A DNA stretch of 64,000 nucleotides from positions 48,648-112,647 of the forward strand of contig JAAYCY010000028.1 in assembly GCA_012729535.1 (NCBI GenBank). Direction: 5' to 3'. Positions 36,366-45,742 of the stretch are shown here, piece after piece. The notes under the pieces were generated by a model. The model was not told where the DNA came from and ran no database searches. It saw only the letters and a program-made list of their open reading frames with translations. This DNA is from Methanomicrobiales archaeon. GTDB taxonomy: Archaea; Halobacteriota; Methanomicrobia; Methanomicrobiales; Methanospirillaceae. The number at the start of each line of letters is the position of its first letter. Positions within the stretch are counted from its first letter, which is position 1. The position numbers and the translations under genes were made by a program.

Positions 36366-36683
36366 ATGACGAGAGATGAAAAACCTGGAGAAAGCTGGCA
36401 TTTCACACCAAGTGAAACTCCCTACCTTACAGAAATCACGAAGGAGCGAAAAATCCGGAAAAAGTTCGAACTCAAGGAGGGAAATTTCCTTTCCACCGAA
36501 GAGGTAGCGAAAGTTCTGAGTGTGAAAGAGGAAGTCGTCCGTGATCTTATCAGAAGACGGGAATTACCTGCATTAAAAATCGGAAAAGCATACCGAATTA
36601 TTGAAACCGATCTGCAGGTATTCCTTAACGAGCGGTATACTCCTCATATGAAAAAAGAAGCTCCGGAGGACCCCAGTGACTGA
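36366..36683 (+). CDS. Excisionase-type helix-turn-helix protein
   Basis: A 105-residue protein. The centre matches the MerR/excisionase DNA-binding family: LSTEEVAKVLSVKEEVVRDLIRR followed by ELPALKIGKAYRI. The N-terminal 35 residues are charged. It may regulate the adjacent 368-residue protein, which starts 33 bases later. The region is accessory and partly decayed, so it could be a leftover of a mobile element. Confidence 0.75.
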   Translation: MTRDEKPGESWHFTPSETPYLTEITKERKIRKKFELKEGNFLSTEEVAKVLSVKEEVVRDLIRRRELPALKIGKAYRIIETDLQVFLNERYTPHMKKEAPEDPSD

Positions 36684-36716
36684 AGATGACTGAAATTCTG
36701 GTTTTTTCTTCAATAA

Positions 36717-37823
36717 ATGCAGAATAATCAGTCAATTAAGAAAAATCCATCCCTGATTATCAACCGGGACCTGATTGAATCGGTTGATGAAATGGTGAAT
36801 TGTGGGGAACTCTCTCTAAGAAGTCTCCCATATGGAACGTTTTCCGAAGTATATCGTATTCCATTAACGGGAGATGATATTTCAGTTGCTCTTCAGGATG
36901 ATGAAGGAAAAGAACTCTCTCGTGCAATAATTACGCCTGTCCACGGTGCTGGAATACGTGAACTCTTTGGTTCCTCCAGAATACGGACATTGGAGCAGAT
37001 ACGGGGTGGGTTCTATTCTGATAAAGAACTGAATTCAGTTCTAATAGATCTTGGATATAAAAACGAGCGAAAATCGCTTTACCTAGAAACAGATACTATG
37101 GGCGGTTTGTTCCTTGATGAACTCATGGTTAAGGAATCACTAATTTTTGGCATTCCTTCTTCTGGGACAGCATTTGTGTGCACGAGTATTCTTCCCGGAA
37201 CACCAGTAAAAGCATCGGTACTCATTCCCTCAACATATCCACATGGTTGGGAAGAACCAGATGCATTTTGTATTTGTGACCCCGGCAGTGATGATAATAC
37301 TCCCGATAGACTGATGATGTCCCCACCTCCTGCATGTTTAATGGAGGAACGAAAAGTTCAGGAGGACCGAATGAGGTTCCAATTCGAAAAGAGTGAGCCG
37401 ATTCACAATGCACATGCACGGAGAAGACCTTCTCCGATATGTGAATCCTGCCAACCTCCTGCTGCTCCGACCCAGATTACCTATACTCTGCCAGTGAATT
37501 CGAATGAAAGTGAATCCAGTCTTATGGTAAAACTTCCTTCCTATAGTAAGATAGTGGGTATTCAACTCATGAACGATGTGTCTCAAATCTCACCTTCAAA
37601 GGTTAAGATCGAGATCTATTTGGGGTCTCGTCCTTCGCCGGTTGCCTCAATTATCCTTGGTGATTTGGTTGATGAGGAAATCCGGCCACTGAATATTGCG
37701 TGCAAAGAGAAGGAAAAGATGAAAATTGTTTTAAAATTCTTACAAAAAGCTACATTGAATACCAAAATCAAATTCCAGTTTCAGGGAGAGTGCTACGTCA
37801 ATCAGGATATTATGTGGATGTAA
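36717..37823 (+). CDS. Hypothetical protein of 368 residues
   Basis: Not recognised. Residues about 1-230 are alpha/beta with no membrane span. A middle segment has CICDPGSDD and a CESCQPPAAP knuckle near residue 246. The last 120 residues look like a beta-sandwich (ITYTLPVNSNESESSLMVKL, then IEIYLGSRPSPVASIILGD). It lies between an excisionase-like gene and a helical frameshifted gene. Confidence 0.6.
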   Translation: MQNNQSIKKNPSLIINRDLIESVDEMVNCGELSLRSLPYGTFSEVYRIPLTGDDISVALQDDEGKELSRAIITPVHGAGIRELFGSSRIRTLEQIRGGFYSDKELNSVLIDLGYKNERKSLYLETDTMGGLFLDELMVKESLIFGIPSSGTAFVCTSILPGTPVKASVLIPSTYPHGWEEPDAFCICDPGSDDNTPDRLMMSPPPACLMEERKVQEDRMRFQFEKSEPIHNAHARRRPSPICESCQPPAAPTQITYTLPVNSNESESSLMVKLPSYSKIVGIQLMNDVSQISPSKVKIEIYLGSRPSPVASIILGDLVDEEIRPLNIACKEKEKMKIVLKFLQKATLNTKIKFQFQGECYVNQDIMWM

Positions 37824-37828
37824 TTTAT

Positions 37829-38091
37829 ATGTCCACTTTTTTAACCGATAAGGTCAGTTATAATAAAAAAGAGTTAAACGAATTTCTCCGCAGAAATCTC
37901 AATAAAATAATGGAAAAAACCAGATCAAAGAACAACTGAAAATTCCCCTAAAACAAAGCCTTGACACATATGAGAGAATATATGGAAACTGGATAGAAAA
38001 TACAGTTACGGCAGCAAAAAAGCGGTACGAAAACTATGCCGGACAATATCGGGCATATATCAATCGGATGAAATCCATCTCTCAACAATGA
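37829..38091 (+). pseudogene. Small helical protein interrupted by a frameshift
   Basis: The first part, from ATG 37829, reads STFLTDKVSYNKKELNEFLRRN and stops at 37939. A second frame continues with IKEQLKIPLKQSLDTYERIY, TAAKKRYENYAGQY and ends at TGA 38091 without its own start codon. The two halves look like one coiled-coil protein of about 87 residues broken by a single indel near 37925. The function is unknown; it is the third gene of the 36.4-38.1 kb group. Confidence 0.45.
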
Positions 38092-38117
38092 GAAAAATTT
38101 CTATTAAAATCATCGAA

Positions 38118-38558
38118 TCAGGACTTTTTATAGCGGAGATGATGATATCCCTTCTTCTTTAGCATCTGCCGAATCGGAATAATTTTACAGACTGGTTCTG
38201 ATATCAGGGCATATTGACGGGTTTGTCCTGGCTCTATATATGGTGAATCCGGTTTATCATTTCGACTGTGATAGGTTTCAATTGATTCAAGCGTTCGCCG
38301 AGCCTGTGCCTTGACATCTGGTTCTTTCTCAATCCGTATCCGTTCCCTGATTTCCGGGATGGCATCTTTCCACTTAAGCCAGGTGAGGTTTTTCAAAGCA
38401 ACAAGGCGGTATCTTCTCATCGGATGGTGAAGATATCGGATCATCAATTCTGCATATTGTTGTTCAGTACAAAACCTATCAGAACTTCCACATCGTGGAC
38501 ATGATTTCAGATAACTCGGACTGGCATGCCAGCAGGTTGTGCAGAAATATGTTACCAT
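38118..38558 (-). CDS. Zinc-ribbon / HEAT-repeat protein
   Basis: A 146-residue protein. An N-terminal rubredoxin-like knuckle pair (CTTCWHASPSYLKSCPRCGS) is followed by a HEAT/Armadillo-type helical pair (PMRRYRLVALKNLTWLKWKD and PDVKAQARRTLESIE). The tail is basic. Such pairs usually mediate protein contacts. It lies just downstream of the dynamin-like wreck on the same strand and may have belonged to the same operon. Confidence 0.6.
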   Translation of the reverse strand: MVTYFCTTCWHASPSYLKSCPRCGSSDRFCTEQQYAELMIRYLHHPMRRYRLVALKNLTWLKWKDAIPEIRERIRIEKEPDVKAQARRTLESIETYHSRNDKPDSPYIEPGQTRQYALISEPVCKIIPIRQMLKKKGYHHLRYKKS

Positions 38559-38639
38559 ACTATGACCTTTTTTTTTCTCTTAACAGGAAACCTATCCGGA
38601 AATGAAATTGGTGTTGAATGATTCCCGGATTTGCTGAAT

Positions 38640-40400
38640 TCACTTTAAATATGGTACTCTCACCTCATCATCTTCCAGGTCCCGATATTTTTCCCCGATA
38701 CCTGATCACTTATACCACGAACAACAAGCCATTCCAACATTTTTTGACCGGTTGAACCGATCATACGGTCTTTCATACCCATAGAGTACAGACCCGGAGC
38801 AGGGACATTTTGCCATGAACACTCACCCTGTAGATTTTTTCCCGATCTTCAAGATATTCGAGGACACGTCTGCTTTCAGAAAGCCGTTCAGCTATATTTT
38901 CTGCATGTTCACTTCTGAACCTGATAGTCATATCCCAGTCCCTTCGGTTGCTTCAATAATCCGGTTCATGTCTGCCTCAAATTCGCTGGTGAACCTACGA
39001 AATGTCATATTAATATTCTGCAGGATTGCCCACCTGATATTCTCGGTTTTATGGAGGATAAGGCGGTTAATATTCAATTTTATTTCAGCCTGGATCTTTC
39101 CTTTTCTTAAAGAAGTGGGAAGCAATTTTCCAGCAACTCCCTCTGTTATTGCTCCGAGAAGAGTCTGCCAGCCTTTCCGTGATACCCAGTATGGCTCATG
39201 TTCTAATGCCTATAGTTTCTTTTCTCCGGTCTCGTATAAAGGGTTGTCAAAAAGGTTTGCAGCAGTCATCCGGATAGAACGAATTAGTTCATCCACATCT
39301 TTTTGATGCCCTTTAAGGAGAAAACACACCATTTGTTCGATTGTATGAGATATAATTCGTAGTTCATGTTCAAAGAAATCAGGAATTTCTTCTGCAATCG
39401 TATCATATACTCGCTGACCAGGAATCCATTTTGTTCCAACCGTGATACTGCCCGTTTATAAAAATGGAGTTCGGCTTTCTTCCTGATTTGTGCAAAAGTC
39501 TCCTTAAGCAAGTTTACAACCCGGTTTTGACTCCCGGAAAGGATATCCTTTGTCCTGACTTGTGAGAAACGGGCTTCATCCACTTTCGCCCTGAATTATT
39601 CAAGTTGTCATTCAAAGTCAGACAGGGGGAGCTCTAAAGATCTGACCTCCAGAGCTTTTCTCATGATTACATCACGAAGTAATCCTGCTGCCTTTTTCCG
39701 TATCGCCATAGTCAGAACAGCAGTCGTTTCTTCAGCATGGAAAGTCAGCAGACGATCTGATACTCAGAAACACCATTCCGTTCCCAGAGTCCCGGATCCT
39801 GTTCCTGCCACGTGGTAAGCCCCTGTTTTGCAGATACCGGATAAATCCTTACATTCTGGTCAATCCTTCCCTTTTTCACGAGAGTCTTTTTGAAAAAATC
39901 ACACACTATCGAGATGTCTTCTTCACTCAGGTAATAGATTTTATTAAGCAGAAAAAAACCCTCGGGATTGCATCTGTTATCTGGTGGAGGAAATCAAGTT
40001 CGGTCTCGGTAATAGGGAGGTCAGATCAAACCAGGAAGAGGGCCGCATCAGATTGAGAGAGGAAGTTAACCGTCATCTCTGTTGTTTTGTTTATGGATTG
40101 GTCCGAAACCTAGGAGTATCAATCAGGACAACTCCTTACAAGAATTTCAGCAGGCCAAATGAGTTCTACCTGAACACCTGAAGAATTTTTCGGATTGGAT
40201 TCTTCAGAAACAAACGTTTCAATATATTTCCTTAGTAAGCTGGTATCATCAGCCAAAAAAACGATATTCTCAATCTCATTTAAAAATTGACTCTGACAGA
40301 TCTCTCCTGCCCAAAACTTATCAAAGTTGGTACGAACGTGCAGGAAACGGGTTTTTCTAATTTATCTTCTATCTGATATGCCATTCTACCAGATCCACTC
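38640..40400 (-). pseudogene. Decayed dynamin-like GTPase
   Basis: Read on the minus strand in several frames, this region shows pieces of a dynamin-family GTPase: VELIWPAEIL, LIDTPGF-like remnant before VNFLSQSDAALFLV, LPITETELDFLHQITDAIPR, FFLLNKIYYLSEEDIS (NKxD-like) and long helical stretches (AVLTMAIRKKAAGLLRDVIM; LKETFAQIRKKAELHFYKRA; ERLSESRRVLEYLEDREKIY). At least five stops or frame changes separate them. The P-loop end is missing. Near 38665-38790 a piece (EWLVVRGISDQ) hints at a nucleoside-phosphorylase remnant. No intact gene is present. Confidence 0.65.
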
Positions 40401-40583
40401 TTTCATGCTAAAAAAGCCGTTAGAGTGTCCGGTTAGATGTCATCAGCAATAGCGGTTCAATTGCTGGATATCATCACCGGTCATAATACATGACAGTGCT
40501 CTTCTACAGAATATCATTGGAGAAAGAATCATATTAATGTTCATTAACCGATTTTTTGTATAGAAAAATAATAATAATTACCG

Positions 40584-41774
40584 TTATTTTATTGTATAAT
40601 GGACAGATACTCTTCTTTGAAGAAGAAAAAATACCCAGCATGCCATAAGTGAAAGGAAGGCAGGGATGACTGGTGCCAAAGTCTGGATATTCTCATATAA
40701 CCACCCAACCAGTACACCACCAATAAAAAATCCGGCTCCATAAATTATATTGAATATTCCATATGCGGTACCCCTTTTTGATATATGGATTCGGTCAGCA
40801 ACCACAGCCCGAAGGACTGTTTCCTGTACTCCCATTGAGATCCCAAAAAGGATAGCGGCAAAATAAATCGATTCTCTACTCAGCCCAAACCCTAGGAATG
40901 GAAGAATAATACCAATAATTGGGATGGGAAGGAGTAAAATACTGCCAATTTTATCGTAGAGTCTGCCTACAACCGGGGCTATTGCTGCATCCACCAGCAT
41001 TGCAAGAGCATAAAGGAGAGGTAGTTCAAATGCTACAAGAAGACCAGTCTGTAAGGCATGAAAAGATATCAAAGGGAACGAAAGAAATCCGGCTGTGCAA
41101 AGCAGGGTAAAGAGTGAAAATATCCAAAAATCCCGTTTTATTCCTTTCCCCTCTTCTCGCGAAGTAGCATATTGAGACTCAAATGCCATTGGGTCAGGTA
41201 AAAGTCGCCAGGCTACGATGAGTAGAATCAGGAGAGAAATGAATGGGAAGAAGAGGAGCAAAAATCCCTGTTGATAGACTCCGGTTCCTGCCAGGGATAT
41301 CGCAAGGACTACCGGGCCAAGAACTGCTCCTATCTGGTCAAGAAGTTCGTGAATACCAAATCCCATCCCTCTGCCAATCGGGGCAGTAGCGTGAGAGAGG
41401 ATGGTGTCTTTTGAAGGAGACCTTATTCCTTTTCCTATCCGTTCAAGAATAAATAGTAGAGCGGCTATTTCCCAGGAACCGGTAAATGCCAAAAGAGGAA
41501 TTACGATGAGCATTGCATATCCCCCGATAGTGAGAAGCCAGTATTGATGTGTTGAGTCAGCAACCCGGCCCGAAATAAGCCTTACCGCATATCCGAGGAA
41601 CTCACCTGCTCCGGTTATGGTTCCTACCAGAACTGCTGATGCACCAAGAGATAAGAGATATGGACCGCTGATGCTCCGGGCACCTTCATAAATTATATCA
41701 CCACAGAGAGCGACGATTCCAAGAAAAAAGATAATCCGGTAGGCTTTATGTTGTGCCTGTTTATCCGGAATCAT
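40584..41774 (-). CDS. Major facilitator superfamily transporter
   Basis: A 396-residue protein with about 12 hydrophobic spans and the MFS loop motif after span 2 (GRVADSTHQYW) plus RIGKGIRSPSKDTILS after span 4. The second half repeats a similar loop (GRLYDKIGS). The substrate is unknown; homologues in methanogens are annotated as generic MFS. It stands alone between the dynamin wreck and a long noncoding gap. Confidence 0.88.
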   Translation of the reverse strand: MIPDKQAQHKAYRIIFFLGIVALCGDIIYEGARSISGPYLLSLGASAVLVGTITGAGEFLGYAVRLISGRVADSTHQYWLLTIGGYAMLIVIPLLAFTGSWEIAALLFILERIGKGIRSPSKDTILSHATAPIGRGMGFGIHELLDQIGAVLGPVVLAISLAGTGVYQQGFLLLFFPFISLLILLIVAWRLLPDPMAFESQYATSREEGKGIKRDFWIFSLFTLLCTAGFLSFPLISFHALQTGLLVAFELPLLYALAMLVDAAIAPVVGRLYDKIGSILLLPIPIIGIILPFLGFGLSRESIYFAAILFGISMGVQETVLRAVVADRIHISKRGTAYGIFNIIYGAGFFIGGVLVGWLYENIQTLAPVIPAFLSLMACWVFFLLQRRVSVHYTIK

Positions 41775-42166
41775 AAAGGAAAGTGTTCAGGGATAGTATA
41801 TGATAGTAATGGGATTGGCAAATTATTCACTATTCACAAGCGGTTACTATTCATATTCGTCAATTTCTCAAATATGTTAAGCATACCAAAAACGGAAATG
41901 GTTGATCGCTTAAATAGAAGGCTGCTATTGCCCTATCATTTTTTTTTAGTCGATACTTTATATACCTCACACAGGAACAGGTTTAAAACCCCGTTATTGA
42001 AACAAGTATTTCGCAAATATTGTCAAAAAAACTTCATATCGCGATTATTTTTTTCACAGATCATTCCTTCAGTTAAAAAGAACGGCTTTTTAAGAAATAT
42101 GCGATTATAGGGCATATTTATAATGTGAAAGGTCGAGAAACTTAACAATATATTTATATTAATTAA

Positions 42167-42301
42167 TTTGTTAAAAGAAATAACAAACTATATTTATCAA
42201 GAGGATGTACCCGAGTTACTTCGGTTCCAGCGCTATATATCGTATATCGGTCTCCATACCTTTTCCGTAGGTATCCCTCTGCTATCTGTGAACTGGCAGA
42301 G
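42167..42301 (+). ncRNA. Candidate structured RNA or long arsR leader
   Basis: The 41775-42452 gap has no credible gene. Within it a TATA-like TATTTATAT (about 42151-42159) is followed by a perfect 7-bp inverted repeat (TTTGTTA 42167-42173 and TAACAAA 42181-42187). Three short hairpins come next: CCGA/TCGG (42211-42224), ATACCT/AGGTAT (42256-42274) and CTCTGC/GCAGAG (42277-42301). The block is visibly richer in G and C than its flanks. It could be a small RNA or a leader of the arsR-like gene at 42453. No known riboswitch is recognised. Confidence 0.35.
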
Positions 42302-42452
42302 TTATGGGTTCAGGTAAACAAAATGGTCGTCTTGTTCATGATATGAGAGTTCATCCGTTAAACTGGAATCGTATGATGGTTTTCTCAAATATTCTCTATA
42401 GATATCATCCCTGCATCAAATATTAAATCAGATACTGACTATCATAAGTACT

Positions 42453-42857
42453 ATGAATAAGGCAGTTTGCAGTAAGAAATGTGGTGACTCTGCAATTCCA
42501 GCCAGAATACCTCCAGAAGTTCTTGAGCCATTAATGACAATAGGTGGGCTGGAAGGACTATCGAACCAGATCATGCCCCGTAACGCAATTATAAAAAACG
42601 TCTCTCTCTTTAAAGCCCTATCTGACCCATTCCGGATAAAGATCCTTTCCATGCTCTCATTCCAGCCTCTCTGTGTCTGTATCATTCGTGAATTGCTTGA
42701 AATATCAGATACCCGACTTTCATACCACTTAAAAAAATTAAGTACGATGGGATTGATTCAAGGAGCATCGCAGGGGAATTGGATCATTTATGAGCTAACG
42801 GATCTTGGAGTGAAAGCTCTGTCCCTGTGTTTGGAAGAGAAAAATACTAAAAGATAG
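42453..42857 (+). CDS. ArsR-family metalloregulator
   Basis: A 134-residue winged-helix repressor. The recognition helix region is ISDTRLSYHLKKLSTMGLI and the metal-sensing site at the start of the helix-turn-helix is PLCVCII, like the ELCVC site of ArsR. An extra CSKKC pair lies at the N-terminus. It should release DNA on binding As(III), Sb(III) or another thiophilic ion. The ArsP-like gene at 44131 has an ArsR-type palindrome at its promoter. Confidence 0.88.
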   Translation: MNKAVCSKKCGDSAIPARIPPEVLEPLMTIGGLEGLSNQIMPRNAIIKNVSLFKALSDPFRIKILSMLSFQPLCVCIIRELLEISDTRLSYHLKKLSTMGLIQGASQGNWIIYELTDLGVKALSLCLEEKNTKR

Positions 42858-43065
42858 GTTTTATTTTTTTAATAAAATAATTCATTCTAATAAACCAGGT
42901 AAAAAGATGAAATCAGAAATTCTTTTCATACCATTTGTACCCTGCCCCTTGTTCAAATCCAGGAAATAGACGCTGTGGGAAATATTTCTGAAACAGATTT
43001 ACTATTCCCTCTTAATATTGCCTCACTCTATCAGGAACCAGTCTTATCTTGGACAAACAATCATC

Positions 43066-43413
43066 ATGAAAGGAATCATTGCAGCATCATACCCAAAGGA
43101 ACACTGGTTCATTCTATCAGATTTAATTGGATGTATACGTTGCTCAGCTGCAAGAATAAATACTAAAACACTTAAAGTCATCTTTTCCGGAGATATTCCT
43201 AGCAAGCATGAGACAGTATTGGCATCAGGAAAACACGTATTTGGTCATATAACTGCAGAAGATCCGATAAACCAGGAACTTGCACAAAAAAAAGTCTCTT
43301 CCTCTCTGATGATTGGAGTATATACTCAAAATGAATTTTGGGTAAAGAAGATACAAAAGTTTGGTTTAAACCTGGTAACCCGGATGATTATGAGTTATAC
43401 ATCAAAAACATGA
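43066..43413 (+). CDS. Hypothetical protein
   Basis: A 115-residue frame from ATG 43066 (TTG at 43018 is an alternative). It reads MKGIIAASYPKEHWFILSDL and later FGHITAEDPINQELAQKKVS. One CIRC pair is present. No family is recognised. It stands between the ArsR regulator and an exported thioredoxin-like gene. A short upstream frame from 42907 in the same phase stops at 42969, so the gene might be 5'-truncated. Confidence 0.4.
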   Translation: MKGIIAASYPKEHWFILSDLIGCIRCSAARINTKTLKVIFSGDIPSKHETVLASGKHVFGHITAEDPINQELAQKKVSSSLMIGVYTQNEFWVKKIQKFGLNLVTRMIMSYTSKT

Positions 43414-43449
43414 ATGAAAAAAGACTTTCCGGTAAGATGAACTAAGAAT

Positions 43450-43974
43450 ATGATGTTATATATGTCTAATTTTTCCCTTTCTCGAGTAATTCTACTCATT
43501 GGCTTTACTCTCATTACTGGAGTATCTCCGGCTTTTGCAGCAGTTTATTCCATAAACGGGAGTGAAATTGATTCTCCTTTGCTCTCGGACCTTATCAGAT
43601 CTGATCCAACACTGATTTCAGGAGAACTTCCCCCCGGACAGGTGATTTTCTTCTGGAATACCCATTGTGGAGCATGTCATATGACATGGGATTTTTTGGA
43701 TGAGTTCATCCCTGATCATCCTGAAATGAAGTGGTCAGATTATAATCTATTTAACAGCACTGAGAACAGGACCATTTTTGAAAAATATAAAGAAAAATAT
43801 TCCCGAAGTCATCTGTCAGTTCCTTCGATGATGATTGGAAACATAACACTTGAAGGAACACAGGATATCAGGAATCACCTGGGGGAGATATTGAATCTCC
43901 AGCAGAATATTAGCCCTTCTCCAGTATTAAATACATATATTCAGGATTTTTTCAGAAATTTTAAACTGATGTAA
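43450..43974 (+). CDS. Exported thioredoxin-fold protein (CGAC)
   Basis: A 174-residue protein with a signal peptide (VILLIGFTLITGVSPAFAA) and a thioredoxin active site in VIFFWNTHCGACHMTWDF. The cis-proline strand appears as LSVPSMMIGNITLEG. It should act outside the membrane in thiol-disulfide exchange. Two other exported thioredoxin folds lie at 46400 and 47418, and all three share the pattern of a VP/YP loop followed by a strand with IGN. Confidence 0.82.
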   Translation: MMLYMSNFSLSRVILLIGFTLITGVSPAFAAVYSINGSEIDSPLLSDLIRSDPTLISGELPPGQVIFFWNTHCGACHMTWDFLDEFIPDHPEMKWSDYNLFNSTENRTIFEKYKEKYSRSHLSVPSMMIGNITLEGTQDIRNHLGEILNLQQNISPSPVLNTYIQDFFRNFKLM

Positions 43975-44048
43975 TATTTTACATTGCGATCCTGGAATAT
44001 ATTTGAAGACTGATTTGCACAAATATCCACATTTATTAGAGATAGGTA

Positions 44049-44087
44049 TTTTTAAATAGTTCAACGAGCACTTCAATAAATGTTGAA
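44049..44087 (+). promoter_or_regulatory. Promoter and ArsR-like operator of the permease gene
   Basis: A TATA-like TTTTTAAATA (44049-44058) is followed by the perfect palindrome TTCAA-N6-TTGAA (44072-44087), which covers the expected transcription start. ArsR/SmtB operators have this form. The gene starts at 44131. The same palindrome was not found in front of the other genes of the island. Confidence 0.5.
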
Positions 44088-44130
44088 ACACCCTGCCTAT
44101 CTGTCAGCATACATTTGAGATGGACAAATC

Positions 44131-45201
44131 ATGATGGACATTCTTATTGGAACCCTGATGACCGGATGGACCACACTCTATAGTTACCTGTCAGAGCACG
44201 TGGTTACCTGCCTGATTCCTGCGTTCTTTATCGCAGGTGCAATCGCTGCTTTTGTAAAGAAAGATGCTATTCTAAAATTTTTCAGCCCTGATGCGAAGAA
44301 GTCAGTCAGTTTTGGCATCGCCTCCATATCAGGGACTGTTCTTGCAGTATGTAGCTGTACGATTCTCCCGATGTTTGCAGGAATTCTTAAAAAAGGGAGT
44401 GGTATTGGTCCGGCAATCACCTTCCTGTATGCGGGTCCAGCGATTAACATCCTAGCCATTGTGTATTCTGCAAAAGTTCTTGGTCTTGATATCGGGATTG
44501 CCCGTGCCGTCTCTGCCATTCTTCTGTCAATTGTCATAGGTCTTATCATGACAATAATCTTCAAAGAGCATGATGATGAGGTACGTGCAAATACCAAAAA
44601 GAATATCAGGGTCTCTTCCAGCAGCGAAGAACGACCAAAATGGATTATTCCAGCATTTTTCATCTTTCTGATTGCTATCCTGCTGGTTGCAACTTCACAA
44701 CTTGATCTTTTTATCCGGCTCCTGATTGTCTACTTCCTCTCAATGACAGTTGCATTCCTGCTTATTTACTACTTTAGTCGTGACGAAGTGACCGAATGGG
44801 GGTATGAGATATGGGATCTGACCAAGAAGATCTTTCCCATCCTGGTGATTGGAACCTTTGTTCTTGGGATGCTTTCCTACTTTATCCCTCCAGAGACCTT
44901 TAAACCATACATCGGTGATAATTCGATCCTTTCTAACTTCATTGCAGCCATTATCGGCGCAATCCTCTACATGCCAACCCTTCTTGAAGTACCGGTTATC
45001 GGGACAACTCTTGGCTACCTTTCAGGGAATATGGCGAAAGGACCAACTCTTTGTCTTCTTCTGACCGGCCCATCGATAAGTCTGCCAAGTCTCATGGTTC
45101 TCACCCGGGTTATGGGAGCAAAAAAGACTGGAGTGTATGCCGTACTAGTAGTTATCTTCTCAACATTTGCCGGATTTGTATTCGGAAACAGCGGGCTCTG
45201 A
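44131..45201 (+). CDS. ArsP-type permease
   Basis: A 356-residue membrane protein with eight or more spans, of the permease/DUF318 family that includes the organoarsenical exporter ArsP. The conserved cysteine motif is AVCSCTILPMFAG, followed by GPAITFLYAGPAINILAI; the second repeat has NFIAAIIGAILYMPTLLEVP. A cytoplasmic loop lies at about residues 148-170. It is preceded by an ArsR-like operator and followed by a mini-thioredoxin gene. The likely substrate is an arsenical or another thiol-bound metalloid. Confidence 0.85.
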   Translation: MMDILIGTLMTGWTTLYSYLSEHVVTCLIPAFFIAGAIAAFVKKDAILKFFSPDAKKSVSFGIASISGTVLAVCSCTILPMFAGILKKGSGIGPAITFLYAGPAINILAIVYSAKVLGLDIGIARAVSAILLSIVIGLIMTIIFKEHDDEVRANTKKNIRVSSSSEERPKWIIPAFFIFLIAILLVATSQLDLFIRLLIVYFLSMTVAFLLIYYFSRDEVTEWGYEIWDLTKKIFPILVIGTFVLGMLSYFIPPETFKPYIGDNSILSNFIAAIIGAILYMPTLLEVPVIGTTLGYLSGNMAKGPTLCLLLTGPSISLPSLMVLTRVMGAKKTGVYAVLVVIFSTFAGFVFGNSGL

Positions 45202-45348
45202 TCAGAATGGCAGGAAATAAACCTGCTCTCTGCCAATGCCTTCCAGCAGATCCGGATTATTCCAGGAAACGGTATTCCGACCGGCATCACAATGCTGGAC
45301 GATATTATCGCCGGGGTAAGAGAGATGAACCTCTCCTCAGACCAATAG
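45202..45348 (+). other. In-frame coding-like stretch after the permease UGA stop
   Basis: Directly after the permease TGA the same frame stays open for 48 codons to a TAG at 45346. The translation looks protein-like (LLSANAFQQIRIIPGNGIP, then GITMLDDIIAGVREMNLSS) while the other frames do not. It may be the remnant of another gene's C-terminus after a deletion. Read-through of UGA is unlikely because no selenocysteine machinery is visible. The remaining gap to 45502 holds nothing clear. Confidence 0.3.
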
Positions 45349-45502
45349 ATACGAGAGATGCTGCAAAAGAAAATAACGGCTTATAATTATCCTTCAAAGG
45401 GTGATGATCAGATGTATGAAAGGCTATCCTGATTAAGTACCAAAAAAGCAATACGTGAATTCAGATCATGTTATGAGTAGAAGATTCAAAATTTGGTGAA
45501 AT

Positions 45503-45742
45503 ATGAAACTTGAAGTATTAGGAACCGGATGTACAAAATGCAAGCGGATGTATGATAATGTGACTGAAGCGGTGAAAAAATCAGAAGTACAGGCAGAAGT
45601 AGTAAAAGTCGAGGCACTGGAAGAAATTGTAAGCAAGGGCGTAATGATGACTCCTTCCCTCTTTTTAGACGGTGAAGAGGTTGTTGCCGGCCGGGTTCCT
45701 ACGGTGAATGAGATCATAAAGATCATCAGGGAGAATTCATAA
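45503..45742 (+). CDS. Mini-thioredoxin (redox-active disulfide protein 2 family)
   Basis: A 79-residue thioredoxin-fold protein with active site GTGCTKCKRMY and cis-proline MTPSLFLDGEEVVAGRVP. This type is commonly encoded next to ArsP-like permeases and is thought to reduce or deliver the substrate. Its stop overlaps the start of the DGC gene by one base. Confidence 0.92.
   Translation: MKLEVLGTGCTKCKRMYDNVTEAVKKSEVQAEVVKVEALEEIVSKGVMMTPSLFLDGEEVVAGRVPTVNEIIKIIRENS

Noticed and set aside
41748..42110. 120-codon plus-strand frame starting inside the MFS gene
   Set aside because: It begins antisense to the transporter's 5' end, and its translation is Phe/Leu/Lys/Arg-rich as expected from A/T-rich noncoding DNA.
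45199..45201. UGA as selenocysteine codon in the permease
   Set aside because: No selenocysteine genes or SECIS-like structure seen, and the permease is complete at this stop.
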